From positions 1-64,000 of the forward strand of contig CAJUMX010000005.1 of NCBI GenBank assembly GCA_910587705.1: a DNA stretch of 64,000 nucleotides, read 5' to 3'. Position 1 is the first letter of the stretch. Each line of letters starts with the position of its first letter. Both the position numbers and the translations under genes were made by a program. This stretch comes from an uncultured Oscillibacter sp. GTDB taxonomy: Bacteria > Bacillota > Clostridia > Oscillospirales > Oscillospiraceae. Below, piece after piece: positions 31,938 to 39,384 of this stretch. The notes beneath the pieces are model-generated. The model did no database searches. It was not told where the DNA came from and worked only from the letters and a program-made list of their open reading frames with translations.

Positions 31938-33536
31938 ATGGCAACGAAATATGTATTTGTCACCGGCGGCGTGGTCTCAGGCCTGGGCAAGGGCATCTGC
32001 GCAGCCTCCCTGGGGCGGCTTTTGAAGCAGCGGGGCATCCGGGTGCGGAACCAGAAGTTCGACCCCTACATCAACGTGGACCCCGGTACCATGAGCCCCT
32101 ATCAGCACGGAGAGGTCTTTGTCACCGAGGACGGCGCGGAAACCGACCTGGACCTGGGCCATTACGAGCGCTTTGTGGATGAGGATTTGTCCGGCAACAG
32201 CTCCATTTCCTCCGGCAAGATTTACTGGTCCGTGCTGAACCGGGAGCGCCGGGGGGACTACCTGGGGGCCACCGTCCAGATCATCCCCCACATCACCAAC
32301 GAGATCAAGAGCCGGGTCTATGCCATGGCCGGGGAAAACGTGGACGTGGTCATCTGCGAGATCGGCGGTACCGTGGGTGACATCGAGTCCCAGCCCTTCC
32401 TGGAGGCCATCCGTCAGGTCCGGGCTGAGCGGCCCCAGGGGGACGTGCTGTTCATCCACGTGCCTCTTATTGTGGAAATCCCCGGCTCCGGGGAGCTGAA
32501 ATCCAAGCCCACCCAGCACTCCGTCAAGGAGCTTTTGAGCCTGGGCATCCAGCCGGACATTCTGGTCTGCCGCTGCGATACCCCCATCACCGCCGACGTG
32601 CGGCGGAAAATCGCCCTGTTCTGCAACGTGGAATCCGACTGCGTGATTCAAAACGCCACCGCCGAGACCCTCTACGAGGTCCCCCTGCTCATGGCCCAGG
32701 AGGGCCTGGACGAGGTGGTCTGCCGGAAGCTGGGTCTCATCACCCACCAGCCGGACCTCCGGGAGTGGACCGCCATGGTCCAGCGGGAAAAGAACGCCCA
32801 CCGGCATGTGGAAATCGCCCTGGTGGGCAAATACGTCCAGCTCCACGACGCCTACCTCTCCGTGGTGGAGTCTTTGAACCACGCGGGCACCGCCAACGAC
32901 GTGGTGGTGGACATCCGCTGGGTGAACTCCGAAACCCTGACGGAGAAGAACCTGGAGGAGGAGCTGGGGGGCTGCGCCGGGATCATCGTCCCCGGCGGCT
33001 TCGGCGACCGGGGTATCGAGGGCATGATTCAAGCCGTCCGCTACGCCCGGGAGAACAAAATCCCCTACTTCGGCGTGTGCCTGGGAATGCAGATGGCGGT
33101 CATCGAGTTCGCCCGGCACGTGCTGGGCTATGCCGACGCCCACTCCTCCGAGTTCTCCGAGACCACCCAGCACCCTGTCATCGCCCTGATGCCGGACCAG
33201 GTAAACGTCACCGAAAAGGGCGGCACCATGCGCCTGGGCCGCTACCCCTGCGATTTGAAGGAGGGCACCGAGAGCCGCCGCCTCTACGGCTCCGCCGAAA
33301 TTTCCGAGCGCCACCGCCACCGCTTCGAATTCAACAACGACTACCGGGCGGAGATGGAGGCCAAGGGCATGGTGCTGGCGGGTCTGTCCCCCAGCGGGCA
33401 TCTGGTGGAGATCGTGGAACTGCCGGATCACCCCTGGTTCGTGGGCGTCCAGTTCCACCCCGAGTTCAAGAGCCGCCCCGACCGGCCCCACCCCCTGTTC
33501 TATGGGTTCGTCAAGGCGTCGGCGGAGAGGGATTGA
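31938..33536 (+). CDS. pyrG: CTP synthase PyrG
   Basis: 532 aa. Makes CTP from UTP, ATP and glutamine. The synthetase domain has KYVFVTGGVVSGLGKGI, KFDPYINVDPGTMSPYQHGEV, CEIGGTVGDIESQPF and GELKSKPTQHSVKEL. A class I glutaminase follows from about residue 290, with VPGGFGDRGIEG, nucleophile Cys in PYFGVCLGMQMAVIEFAR and the His/Glu in GVQFHPEFKSRP. It is followed after three bases by a hypothetical gene. Confidence 0.97.
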   Translation: MATKYVFVTGGVVSGLGKGICAASLGRLLKQRGIRVRNQKFDPYINVDPGTMSPYQHGEVFVTEDGAETDLDLGHYERFVDEDLSGNSSISSGKIYWSVLNRERRGDYLGATVQIIPHITNEIKSRVYAMAGENVDVVICEIGGTVGDIESQPFLEAIRQVRAERPQGDVLFIHVPLIVEIPGSGELKSKPTQHSVKELLSLGIQPDILVCRCDTPITADVRRKIALFCNVESDCVIQNATAETLYEVPLLMAQEGLDEVVCRKLGLITHQPDLREWTAMVQREKNAHRHVEIALVGKYVQLHDAYLSVVESLNHAGTANDVVVDIRWVNSETLTEKNLEEELGGCAGIIVPGGFGDRGIEGMIQAVRYARENKIPYFGVCLGMQMAVIEFARHVLGYADAHSSEFSETTQHPVIALMPDQVNVTEKGGTMRLGRYPCDLKEGTESRRLYGSAEISERHRHRFEFNNDYRAEMEAKGMVLAGLSPSGHLVEIVELPDHPWFVGVQFHPEFKSRPDRPHPLFYGFVKASAERD

Positions 33537-33539
33537 GCC

Positions 33540-33992
33540 ATGGCGGGTATTTTTGACGAGGCCAATATGCGCCAGGTCCTGGGTGCCTGCATCCCGGAGG
33601 GAGAGACTCTTGCCGCCGGGATTCACGGCATCACCCTCCAGGTGAACCAGAAAAAAACCTCCTATTTCGACGTGTACGTCGGCGTGACGGAGCACTATCT
33701 GCTGGTGGCCGAGTGCGAGGAACGCAAGTACCTGACGGCGGCCTATCCCCTGCTTCCGGATTTACGAAAGACCGTGGCGGCGGACATCGGCGTGTGCTTC
33801 CCCTTCGGAACCATTCAAAGCTGCGTCATTAAAAAAGGCATGATGGGGGCCGTCAACTGCGCCATCACCTTTCAGGACGGCGGTTTCCTCAAGCTCCAGC
33901 TGCCCAAGCGGGGCGGCCTGGGAGGCGGGATGCCCCATCACGCAGAGTATAGGGATACCATCCTCGCCCGGCTGGAGCGATTCCAGGGCTGA
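33540..33992 (+). CDS. Uncharacterised protein downstream of pyrG
   Basis: 150 aa, three bases after pyrG and surely co-transcribed. The sequence is mostly beta-strand-like (LAAGIHGITLQVNQKKTSYFDVYVGVTEHYLLVAECEE; AVNCAITFQDGGFLKLQLPKRG), reminiscent of PH-like domains found in Firmicute hypothetical proteins. It has no signal peptide or membrane helix and no catalytic motif. Function unknown. Confidence 0.7.
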   Translation: MAGIFDEANMRQVLGACIPEGETLAAGIHGITLQVNQKKTSYFDVYVGVTEHYLLVAECEERKYLTAAYPLLPDLRKTVAADIGVCFPFGTIQSCVIKKGMMGAVNCAITFQDGGFLKLQLPKRGGLGGGMPHHAEYRDTILARLERFQG

Positions 33993-34046
33993 GCAAACCG
34001 CCCGGAAAAGGGCAGGTCCCCCTCCGCCCAGACTTCGGAAAATAAC

Positions 34047-34072
34047 AGGAGCTCCGGCTTCCCGGAGCTCCT
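34047..34072. terminator. Terminator between the pyrG operon and a convergent XRE gene
   Basis: AGGAGCTCCGG (34047-34057) and CCGGAGCTCCT (34062-34072) form a perfect 11-bp stem that overlaps the stop codon of the XRE gene. On the minus strand it is followed by GTTATTTTCC. Confidence 0.7.
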
Positions 34073-34319
34073 AGGTTTCCAACAAATCCTCCACCGTGAC
34101 CCCCAGCGCTTGGGCCAGGGCTTTCAGCTCGATGTCCGTCACAAACCGCTGGCCGCTCTCAATGCGCTGGACCGCGTTCTTGTCCACGTCCAAGCCGCCC
34201 AGCTGGAGCAGGTCCGCCAAGCCCCGCTGGGACAGCCTTGGCACCTTGGCCTTGCGCAGGGCGGCCACCCAGCTTCCGCAGAGATTATGCCGCCCGCCCG
34301 GGGCCCTGTTTTTGTACAT
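34071..34319 (-). CDS. XRE-family regulator
   Basis: 82 aa, ATG 34319 after AGGAGGG. The helix-turn-helix spans about residues 17-80 (VAALRKAKVPRLSQRGLADLLQLGG; DKNAVQRIESGQRFVTDIELKALAQALGVTVEDLLE). The N-terminus has a short basic extension (MYKNRAPGGRHNLCG). It is divergent from the 83-aa gene at 34424, with repeated AAAGGTC boxes between them. Confidence 0.88.
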   Translation of the reverse strand: MYKNRAPGGRHNLCGSWVAALRKAKVPRLSQRGLADLLQLGGLDVDKNAVQRIESGQRFVTDIELKALAQALGVTVEDLLET

Positions 34320-34330
34320 AAAAACCCTCC

Positions 34331-34416
34331 TGACCTTTGGTAATGGTCATTCGACCTTTTCATTCATTTTATGATATAGGGTGGAAGTATCTGACATTCA
34401 CAAAAGGTCAAATGGA
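34331..34416. promoter_or_regulatory. Repeated AAAGGTC / GACCTTT boxes between divergent genes
   Basis: GACCTTT occurs at 34332-34338 and 34353-34359, and its inverse AAAGGTC at 34403-34409 (within CAAAAGGTCAAATGG). A TGGTCA half-site lies at 34344. These sit between the XRE gene and the divergent 83-aa gene and are likely operators of the XRE protein. Confidence 0.45.
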
Positions 34417-34423
34417 GGTTTTT

Positions 34424-34675
34424 ATGGAATTGACTGCACAAGAAGAATTGGCGGCCCAGGCCATCGGCCTGGAGACCATGCGGCATTTGAAGCAGGAGGA
34501 AACCGTAAAGCGCATCGCTGCGGAAACGGAATCGAAGGCCATGCGGGCTCTGGAGGGAATCCGGTGCATCCTAAACGACGACGCGCTGGACGACAGGGAA
34601 TGTTATCAGCGAATAGCGGCCATCCTAACCGCGTTGGAGGAAAGCGGGATTTTTACCACCCGCCACGACTGGTAA
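34424..34675 (+). CDS. Small helical protein divergent from an XRE regulator
   Basis: 83 aa from ATG 34424, chosen because ATGGAGG just upstream is the ribosome site. The protein is almost entirely helical and charged (TAQEELAAQAIGLETMRHL; ESKAMRALEGIRCILNDDALDDRECYQRIAAILTALEESG), with no membrane segment. No family recognised. It is probably controlled by the XRE protein encoded divergently. Confidence 0.6.
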   Translation: MELTAQEELAAQAIGLETMRHLKQEETVKRIAAETESKAMRALEGIRCILNDDALDDRECYQRIAAILTALEESGIFTTRHDW

Positions 34676-34713
34676 CGTCCAAACCTCTGCTGCCAATATC
34701 AAGGAGTATTTTT

Positions 34714-34752
34714 ATGAAACAAACATTTTTTGCGTCGGAGAGTGTCTGCTAA
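34714..34752 (+). CDS. Possible 12-residue leader peptide
   Basis: AAGGAG (34701-34706) precedes ATG 34714 and a 12-codon frame reading MKQTFFASESVC, ended by TAA. A stable two-part hairpin starts at the next base (34753-34792). A ribosome on this frame would abut the hairpin, which is how translational or transcriptional attenuators work. It could also be chance. Confidence 0.35.
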   Translation: MKQTFFASESVC

Positions 34753-34792
34753 CCGGGAGGCTGGCAAATACACACTCTGCCATTCCTCCCGG
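34753..34792 (+). promoter_or_regulatory. Two-part hairpin upstream of the RNHCP gene
   Basis: CCGGGAGG (34753-34760) pairs with CCTCCCGG (34785-34792), and inside it TGGCA (34762-34766) pairs with TGCCA (34778-34782). It ends about 20 bases before the ribosome site of the RNHCP gene and lacks a T-tract. Confidence 0.5.
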
Positions 34793-34826
34793 AAGCTGGA
34801 AAGCATCCCCAGGAGGAACTTCTACC

Positions 34827-35252
34827 ATGAACCGTGAAAACAAACGGAAGCTATACGAAAAAGGCTACTACAAAACCCACCCCTGCACCGACAGCTTCAC
34901 CTGCCGGGTCTGCGGCCGCCTGGTCACCCCCGCAGGAGCCGGAGCGGACCACCGCAACCACTGCCCCAACTGCCTTGCCAGCGCCCACCTGGACGTGGAG
35001 CCCGGAGACCGGGCGGCGGACTGCGGCGGCGTGATGGACCCCATCGCCGTGTGGGTCCGCAAGGGGGGCGAGTGGGCCGTTGTCCACCGCTGCCGCCGCT
35101 GTGGCAGCCTCAGCTCCAACCGGGTGGCGGCGGATGACAACCCCATGAAGCTCATGAGCATCGCCATGAAGCCCCTGTGCGCCCCGCCCTTCCCGCTGGA
35201 ACGGATCGAGGAGATGACCGCCCTCATGGGCGGCGAGGGACGCATGGGATAA
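34827..35252 (+). CDS. RNHCP-domain zinc-ribbon protein
   Basis: 141 aa. The RNHCP name motif is present as HRNHCPNCLAS (about residues 49-59). It is preceded by FTCRVCGRLVTP and followed by VVHRCRRCGSLSSNRVAADDNP, giving three Cys-rich knuckles that should bind zinc. It is a small soluble protein of unknown function, sometimes linked with RNA or ribosome biology only by its fold. AGGAGG precedes the ATG. Confidence 0.85.
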   Translation: MNRENKRKLYEKGYYKTHPCTDSFTCRVCGRLVTPAGAGADHRNHCPNCLASAHLDVEPGDRAADCGGVMDPIAVWVRKGGEWAVVHRCRRCGSLSSNRVAADDNPMKLMSIAMKPLCAPPFPLERIEEMTALMGGEGRMG

Positions 35253-35311
35253 AACGAACCGGGCGGGGCCGTTTTCCCTGCCCATTCCAAACCGGAAGGA
35301 CTGTCTTTACC

Positions 35312-36403
35312 ATGAACCATTATGCCGCCATTTCCGCCGCCTTAGAGGCGGAAAACCTGGACGCCGTCCTCCTCACCGGGGAGGCCAACCGTTTCTACGC
35401 CTCCGGCTTCTTCACCCCCGGCGCGGACGCCACGGCCTTAGTCACCCGGAAGGACGCGGTGTTCCTCACCGACGCCCGGTACACAGAGGCCGCCGCCCGC
35501 CATCTGGACGGGGCGGAGCTCCGGGAGGTGAAGCCCGGCAAGGGCCTGATGGACCAGCTCAAGGAGCTGGTGTTTTTGAAGGGCGTCCGCCGCCTGGGCT
35601 TTGAGGACGCGGCTATGTCCGTCCAATCCTACCGGCGGCTGGAAAAGGCCCTTTCGGAGGAGGGCCGTCCCCGCCTCGAGCTTGTCCCCGCCTCAGAGCC
35701 GATCCTGGCGCTCCGGCAAACGAAGGACAAAGAGGAGCTTGCCGCCATGGAGGCCGCCCAGGGCATCGCCGAGCGGGCCCTGGAGGACATTTTGAAGGAG
35801 GTCCGCCCCGGCGTGACGGAAAAGGAAATCGCCGCCCGGCTCCAGTATCTCATGCTGCGCTACGGCGCGTCGGACATGTCCTTCGACCCCATCGTGGTCT
35901 CCGGGGCCAACGGGAGCCTGCCTCACGGCGTGCCCTCGGAAAAGGAGCTTCAAGCCGGGGAGTTCGTCACCATGGACTTCGGCTGTATTTACGGGGGCTA
36001 CTGCTCCGACATGACCCGCACCGTGGCGGTGGGGTCCGTGACGGAGGAAATGGAGCGGGTTTATAAAACCGTCCTCTCCGCCCAGGAGGCGGGCATCGCC
36101 GCCGCCAGGGCCGGGGTCCCCGGCAAGGCGGTGGACGCCGCTGCCAGGGCCGTCATTCAGGAGGCGGGCTATGGGGAATATTTCACCCACAGCTTTGGCC
36201 ACGGAGTGGGCGTGGAAATCCACGAGGCTCCCAACGCCGCCGCCAGCAACGAAAAGCCCCTCCCCGCCGGGGCAGTAATTTCGGCGGAGCCGGGGATTTA
36301 CATTCCCGGAAAACTAGGCGTCCGCATCGAGGACGTGATTTTGATTACCCCGGAGGGCCGCCGGAATCTGACCAAGGCCCCCAAGGAATTGCTGATTCTC
36401 TAA
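35312..36403 (+). CDS. Xaa-Pro aminopeptidase-like M24 metallopeptidase
   Basis: 363 aa, the short bacterial PepP/YpdF size. An N-terminal creatinase-like domain (NLDAVLLTGEANRFYASGFF; LALRQTKDKEEL) is followed by a pita-bread catalytic domain with metal ligands in MDFGCIYGGYCSDMTRT (two Asp), THSFGHGVGVEIHE (His), SAEPGIY (Glu) and GVRIEDVILIT (Glu). It cleaves N-terminal residues before proline. It starts an operon with an ArsC/Spx-like gene and a Dus gene. The ATG at 35312 has GGAAGGA upstream. Confidence 0.9.
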   Translation: MNHYAAISAALEAENLDAVLLTGEANRFYASGFFTPGADATALVTRKDAVFLTDARYTEAAARHLDGAELREVKPGKGLMDQLKELVFLKGVRRLGFEDAAMSVQSYRRLEKALSEEGRPRLELVPASEPILALRQTKDKEELAAMEAAQGIAERALEDILKEVRPGVTEKEIAARLQYLMLRYGASDMSFDPIVVSGANGSLPHGVPSEKELQAGEFVTMDFGCIYGGYCSDMTRTVAVGSVTEEMERVYKTVLSAQEAGIAAARAGVPGKAVDAAARAVIQEAGYGEYFTHSFGHGVGVEIHEAPNAAASNEKPLPAGAVISAEPGIYIPGKLGVRIEDVILITPEGRRNLTKAPKELLIL

Positions 36404-36421
36404 AAAGGAGGGATTCCCCCC

Positions 36422-36772
36422 ATGCTCATGCTCTGGTATCCCAAGTGCACCACCTGCCAGAAGGCCAAAAAATGGCTGGACGAGAAGGGCCTCGCCTGTG
36501 AGGTCCGGGACATCAAGCTGGAAAACCCCACGGCGGAAGAGCTCCGCCAGTGGTGGACCGCCAGCGGACTGCCCCTGAAACGCTTTTTCAACACCAGCGG
36601 CCTCCAATACAAGGCCCTGGGTCTGAAGGACAAGCTCCCCGGCATGGACGAGGAGGCGCAGCTGGCCCTGCTCGCCACCGACGGGATGCTGGTGAAGCGG
36701 CCCATTCTGGTGGGGGACGGCTTTGTCCTCACCGGCTTCAAGCCCCAGGAGTGGGAGGAGACGCTGGGATGA
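36422..36772 (+). CDS. ArsC/Spx-family thioredoxin-fold protein
   Basis: 116 aa. It has the CxxC active site in YPKCTTCQKAKKWL (Cys9 and Cys12), VRDIKLENPTAEEL, RFFNTSGLQYK, and the family basic motif VKRPILVGDGFVLTGFK. It belongs to the ArsC/Spx/YffB superfamily. With no arsenic-resistance gene nearby and no Spx regulatory features, a general thiol reductase role is the safer guess. It overlaps the Dus gene by four bases. Confidence 0.88.
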   Translation: MLMLWYPKCTTCQKAKKWLDEKGLACEVRDIKLENPTAEELRQWWTASGLPLKRFFNTSGLQYKALGLKDKLPGMDEEAQLALLATDGMLVKRPILVGDGFVLTGFKPQEWEETLG

Positions 36773-37746
36773 TTGCCCGCTTGGACTTCGCCCCCCTGGA
36801 CGGCATCACAAAGCGGGTTTTCCGCCGGGTATGGCACCAGCACTTCGGCGGAGCGGATCGGTATTTCATCCCCTTCATCTCCCCCACGGACCAGCATGTC
36901 ATCACCCCCCGGGACCGCCGGGAGCTGGAAAACCCGGAAGGGCTCCCCCAGGTTCCCCAGGTGATGGCGAAACAGGCGGCGGACTTTGTCTGGGCGGCGG
37001 AGGCCCTGGCGGACATGGGCTATGAGGAGGTCAACCTGAACCTGGGCTGTCCCTCCGGCACCGTCACCGCCAAGGGGAAGGGCTCCGGCCTACTGATGGA
37101 CCCGGACCGCCTGGATCGGTTTTTAGACCAGGTCTTTTCCGCTACCCGGGTCCCCGTCTCCGTGAAAACCCGGCTGGGCTATCACACGCCGGAGGAGTTC
37201 CCCCGGCTGCTGGAGGTCTTTAACCGCTATCCCATCGCCTCTCTCACCGTCCACCCCCGGGTCCGGCCGGAGAAGTACCGGGGGGCGGTGCACATGGACC
37301 AGTTCGCCCTGGCCGTGGCGGAGAGCAAAAACCCGGTATGCTACAACGGGGATTTGACCTCCGTTGCGGGCGTCCGGGCCCTGGAGGCCCAATTCCCCGG
37401 CTTAGACGCCGCCATGATCGGCCGGGGGGCCATCGCGGACCCGGCGCTTTTGCGGCGGCTCCGGGGCGGCCCCGCCGCCACGAAAGAGGAGCTGCAAGCC
37501 TTCACCCAGGAGCTCTATCAGGCGTATCAGGACTTCTACGGCCAGTCCGCCCCCGACCGTCAGGCCGCCCCCGCCTCCCAGCGGATGAAGGAGGTCTGGT
37601 TCTATCTCATCCACCTCTTTGAAAACGGCGAACGCCTGGGGGGCCGGATGCGCCGCTCCCGGGGGCCCCGGGCCTATGAGGAGCTGGAGACCCAGATTTT
37701 CCAGGAGCTGGAGCTTCTGGACGCTCCCCAGGGGGAATTGGCATGA
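36769..37746 (+). CDS. tRNA-dihydrouridine synthase family protein
   Basis: 325 aa. The N-terminus reads RLDFAPLDGITKRVFRRV (FMN region, with DG in place of the usual MAGVTD). NLNLGCPSGTVTAKGKGSGLL contains the conserved Cys, followed by VSVKTRLGY, LTVHPRVRPEKYRG and AAMIGRGAIADPALLRRL. This is a second, divergent Dus paralogue besides 1694-2686, with HPR where DusB has HGR. The start ATGA overlaps the ArsC-like stop. Confidence 0.88.
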   Translation: MIARLDFAPLDGITKRVFRRVWHQHFGGADRYFIPFISPTDQHVITPRDRRELENPEGLPQVPQVMAKQAADFVWAAEALADMGYEEVNLNLGCPSGTVTAKGKGSGLLMDPDRLDRFLDQVFSATRVPVSVKTRLGYHTPEEFPRLLEVFNRYPIASLTVHPRVRPEKYRGAVHMDQFALAVAESKNPVCYNGDLTSVAGVRALEAQFPGLDAAMIGRGAIADPALLRRLRGGPAATKEELQAFTQELYQAYQDFYGQSAPDRQAAPASQRMKEVWFYLIHLFENGERLGGRMRRSRGPRAYEELETQIFQELELLDAPQGELA

Positions 37747-37751
37747 AAAGG

Positions 37752-37780
37752 ACGGACCCGCCGAAACGGCGGGTCCGTTT
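37752..37780 (+). terminator. Intrinsic terminator after the Dus paralogue
   Basis: A 12-bp perfect stem (37752-37763 with 37767-37778), AAA loop, followed by TTTTG. Confidence 0.85.
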
Positions 37781-37786
37781 TGCCGC

Positions 37787-37815
37787 TTGCCATCCGGCCC
37801 GGATTGTGCTAAACT
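37787..37815 (+). promoter_or_regulatory. Promoter of the DUF975 gene
   Basis: TTGCCA (37787-37792), 17 bases, TAAACT (37810-37815). Confidence 0.6.
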
Positions 37816-37852
37816 AAGGTAACGACATAAACACGTATCAGGAGGCCCTATC

Positions 37853-38665
37853 ATGCTGTTTGAACATATTGACCGAAAGCAATGCAAGTGGGAGGCGGCG
37901 GAGCTGCTGCGGGAGGCCCAGGTCTCCCCCAAGGCCATGACCGCCCTGTACATGGCGCTGCTGATTTTGCTGAACCTGTTTTCCTCCCTGGTGGACACCG
38001 GCTTTTTCAGCGTCTTTCTCTCCATCCTGGTCTCCCTGATGAGCACTGTCCTGGCGGCGGGCTTCGCCCTGTACTGCATGGCGGTCCGCCGGGGAGAGCG
38101 GGCGGAATTTTTGACGTTGTTCGACGGGTTCTCCTTCGTGGGAAAGCTGATTTTGCTTAGCATCGTGGTCGATCTTTTCGTTTTCCTCTGGTCTTTGCTG
38201 TTCATCGTCCCCGGCATCATTGCCGCCTACCGCTACAGCTTCGCCTTCTACAACCTCTATGAGGACCCTGGCATTGGCGTGATGGAGGCCCTGGAGATGA
38301 GCAAGCGGCAGACCCTGGGGTACAAGGCCCAGCTCTTCACCCTGGATTTGAGCTACATTGGCTGGAACCTGCTGGCCACCCTTCCCTCTATCCTGCTGAT
38401 CTTCCAGCTGAACCGGGACCTGACCATGCTGGTGCTCTACGGCATCTCCACCCCGGAGACCTATTTCGGCCTGCCCATCTTCGCGCTAAACGCCATCGCC
38501 GGTCTCTGGCAGCTGCTGGTGGCCCTGTTCTACTTCCCCAATTACATCTGCGTCCAGCTCAACTACTTCGACATTGCCAAGCGGACCTCCGGCGTGGGCA
38601 AGGACGCTGCCCCAGCCCAGTCCAATTCCTGGGACGGGTGGAACGCCCCGGACGGCCTGAACTGA
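37853..38665 (+). CDS. DUF975-family membrane protein
   Basis: 270 aa with about six membrane segments. The family pattern is seen in YCMAVRRGERAEFLTLFDGFSFVGK, IVPGIIAAYRYSFAFYNLYEDPGIGVMEALEMSKRQTLGYK and the C-terminal YFPNYICVQLNYFDIAK. Function is unknown. It stands alone with its own promoter and terminator. Confidence 0.85.
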   Translation: MLFEHIDRKQCKWEAAELLREAQVSPKAMTALYMALLILLNLFSSLVDTGFFSVFLSILVSLMSTVLAAGFALYCMAVRRGERAEFLTLFDGFSFVGKLILLSIVVDLFVFLWSLLFIVPGIIAAYRYSFAFYNLYEDPGIGVMEALEMSKRQTLGYKAQLFTLDLSYIGWNLLATLPSILLIFQLNRDLTMLVLYGISTPETYFGLPIFALNAIAGLWQLLVALFYFPNYICVQLNYFDIAKRTSGVGKDAAPAQSNSWDGWNAPDGLN

Positions 38666-38670
38666 AAACA

Positions 38671-38709
38671 AAAACCAGCCCCCAAGGCAATGCCTTGGGG
38701 GCTGGTTTT
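38671..38709. terminator. Bidirectional terminator between DUF975 and an ECF S-component gene
   Basis: A 19-base arm (38671-38689) is fully complementary to 38691-38709. It starts with A-run and ends with TTTTTT, so it gives U-tracts in both directions between convergent stops. Confidence 0.9.
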
Positions 38710-38718
38710 TTCCGCCGC

Positions 38719-39279
38719 TCAGAGCTTCGGGAACTGCTTTCGGACATAGCCGCTCCGCCGCAGGGCCAGCGCCAGCAGCGTGGACGCCGCCGCGCCGAAG
38801 GCGGCCTGGACCAAATTGCTGGGAATGCCCGCCGCGCTGCCCACGAGGCAAAGGCCCAAGGCCCCGCCGCCGGAGAGGGCGGCCAGCGCCCCGTCAAACA
38901 GCCAGTAGCCCAGAACCATGGGAACCTCCGCCGCCAGGGCAGAGAGGAGCAGCCCCCTTTTCCCCAAAGCCCGGTACAGCCACGCCGCCGTCAGGGCCAT
39001 AAGGGCTTTGATCACCAGGGTGGCGGGAACGTAGACCCCATAGCCGCTGAGCAGGTCCGCCAGGGCGGGACCCACGCCCCCGGCAACCGCTCCGTATACC
39101 GGCCCCAGCAGCCATGCCCCCAGGATGACCACCGCGTCCCCCAGGTTCATGTACCCGCCGGTGGGGGAGGGAATTTGCAGCACCATCGTCCCCACACAGC
39201 CCAGGGCGGCGAATAGCCCCGTCAAGGCCAACAGCCGGGCGTTTCCCCGGTCGGTCTCCCGATTTAACAGCGTTTCCAT
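38719..39279 (-). CDS. ECF transporter S-component
   Basis: 186 aa with six membrane segments. The segment LGDAVVILGAWLLGPVYGAVAGGVGPALADLL, followed by YVPATLVIKALMALTAAWLYR, is typical of ECF substrate-binding components for vitamins (HmpT/PdxU2-like group). It is divergent from a MocR/PdxR-type regulator with overlapping promoters, so a vitamin B6 or related pyridine/pyrimidine substrate is a reasonable guess. No EcfAA'T genes are in the window, so a shared energising module is implied. Confidence 0.82.
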   Translation of the reverse strand: METLLNRETDRGNARLLALTGLFAALGCVGTMVLQIPSPTGGYMNLGDAVVILGAWLLGPVYGAVAGGVGPALADLLSGYGVYVPATLVIKALMALTAAWLYRALGKRGLLLSALAAEVPMVLGYWLFDGALAALSGGGALGLCLVGSAAGIPSNLVQAAFGAAASTLLALALRRSGYVRKQFPKL

Positions 39280-39306
39280 TCCGCCTCACTCCTTTGTCGG
39301 TTGTTG

Positions 39307-39340
39307 TTGCCATGATACCGCCTTTGTGATAGGATGGAAA
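39307..39340. promoter_or_regulatory. Overlapping divergent promoters of ECF gene and MocR gene
   Basis: Rightward: TTGCCA (39307-39312), 17 bases, TAGGAT (39330-39335). Leftward: TTTCCA (39340..39335), 17 bases, TATCAT (39317..39312). Each -10 overlaps the opposite -35 by a base, so RNA polymerase cannot occupy both at once. This is a natural control point for the MocR protein. Confidence 0.6.
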
Positions 39341-39384
39341 TAGTCAAAAACGGAATTTTTTATAAGGTCAGAGGAGGCAGGTTC

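Noticed and set aside
36422..36772. Arsenic-resistance arsenate reductase
   Set aside because: The fold matches ArsC/Spx, but there is no arsR, acr3 or arsB nearby and the gene is coupled to a peptidase and a Dus gene, so a specific arsenic role is not claimed.
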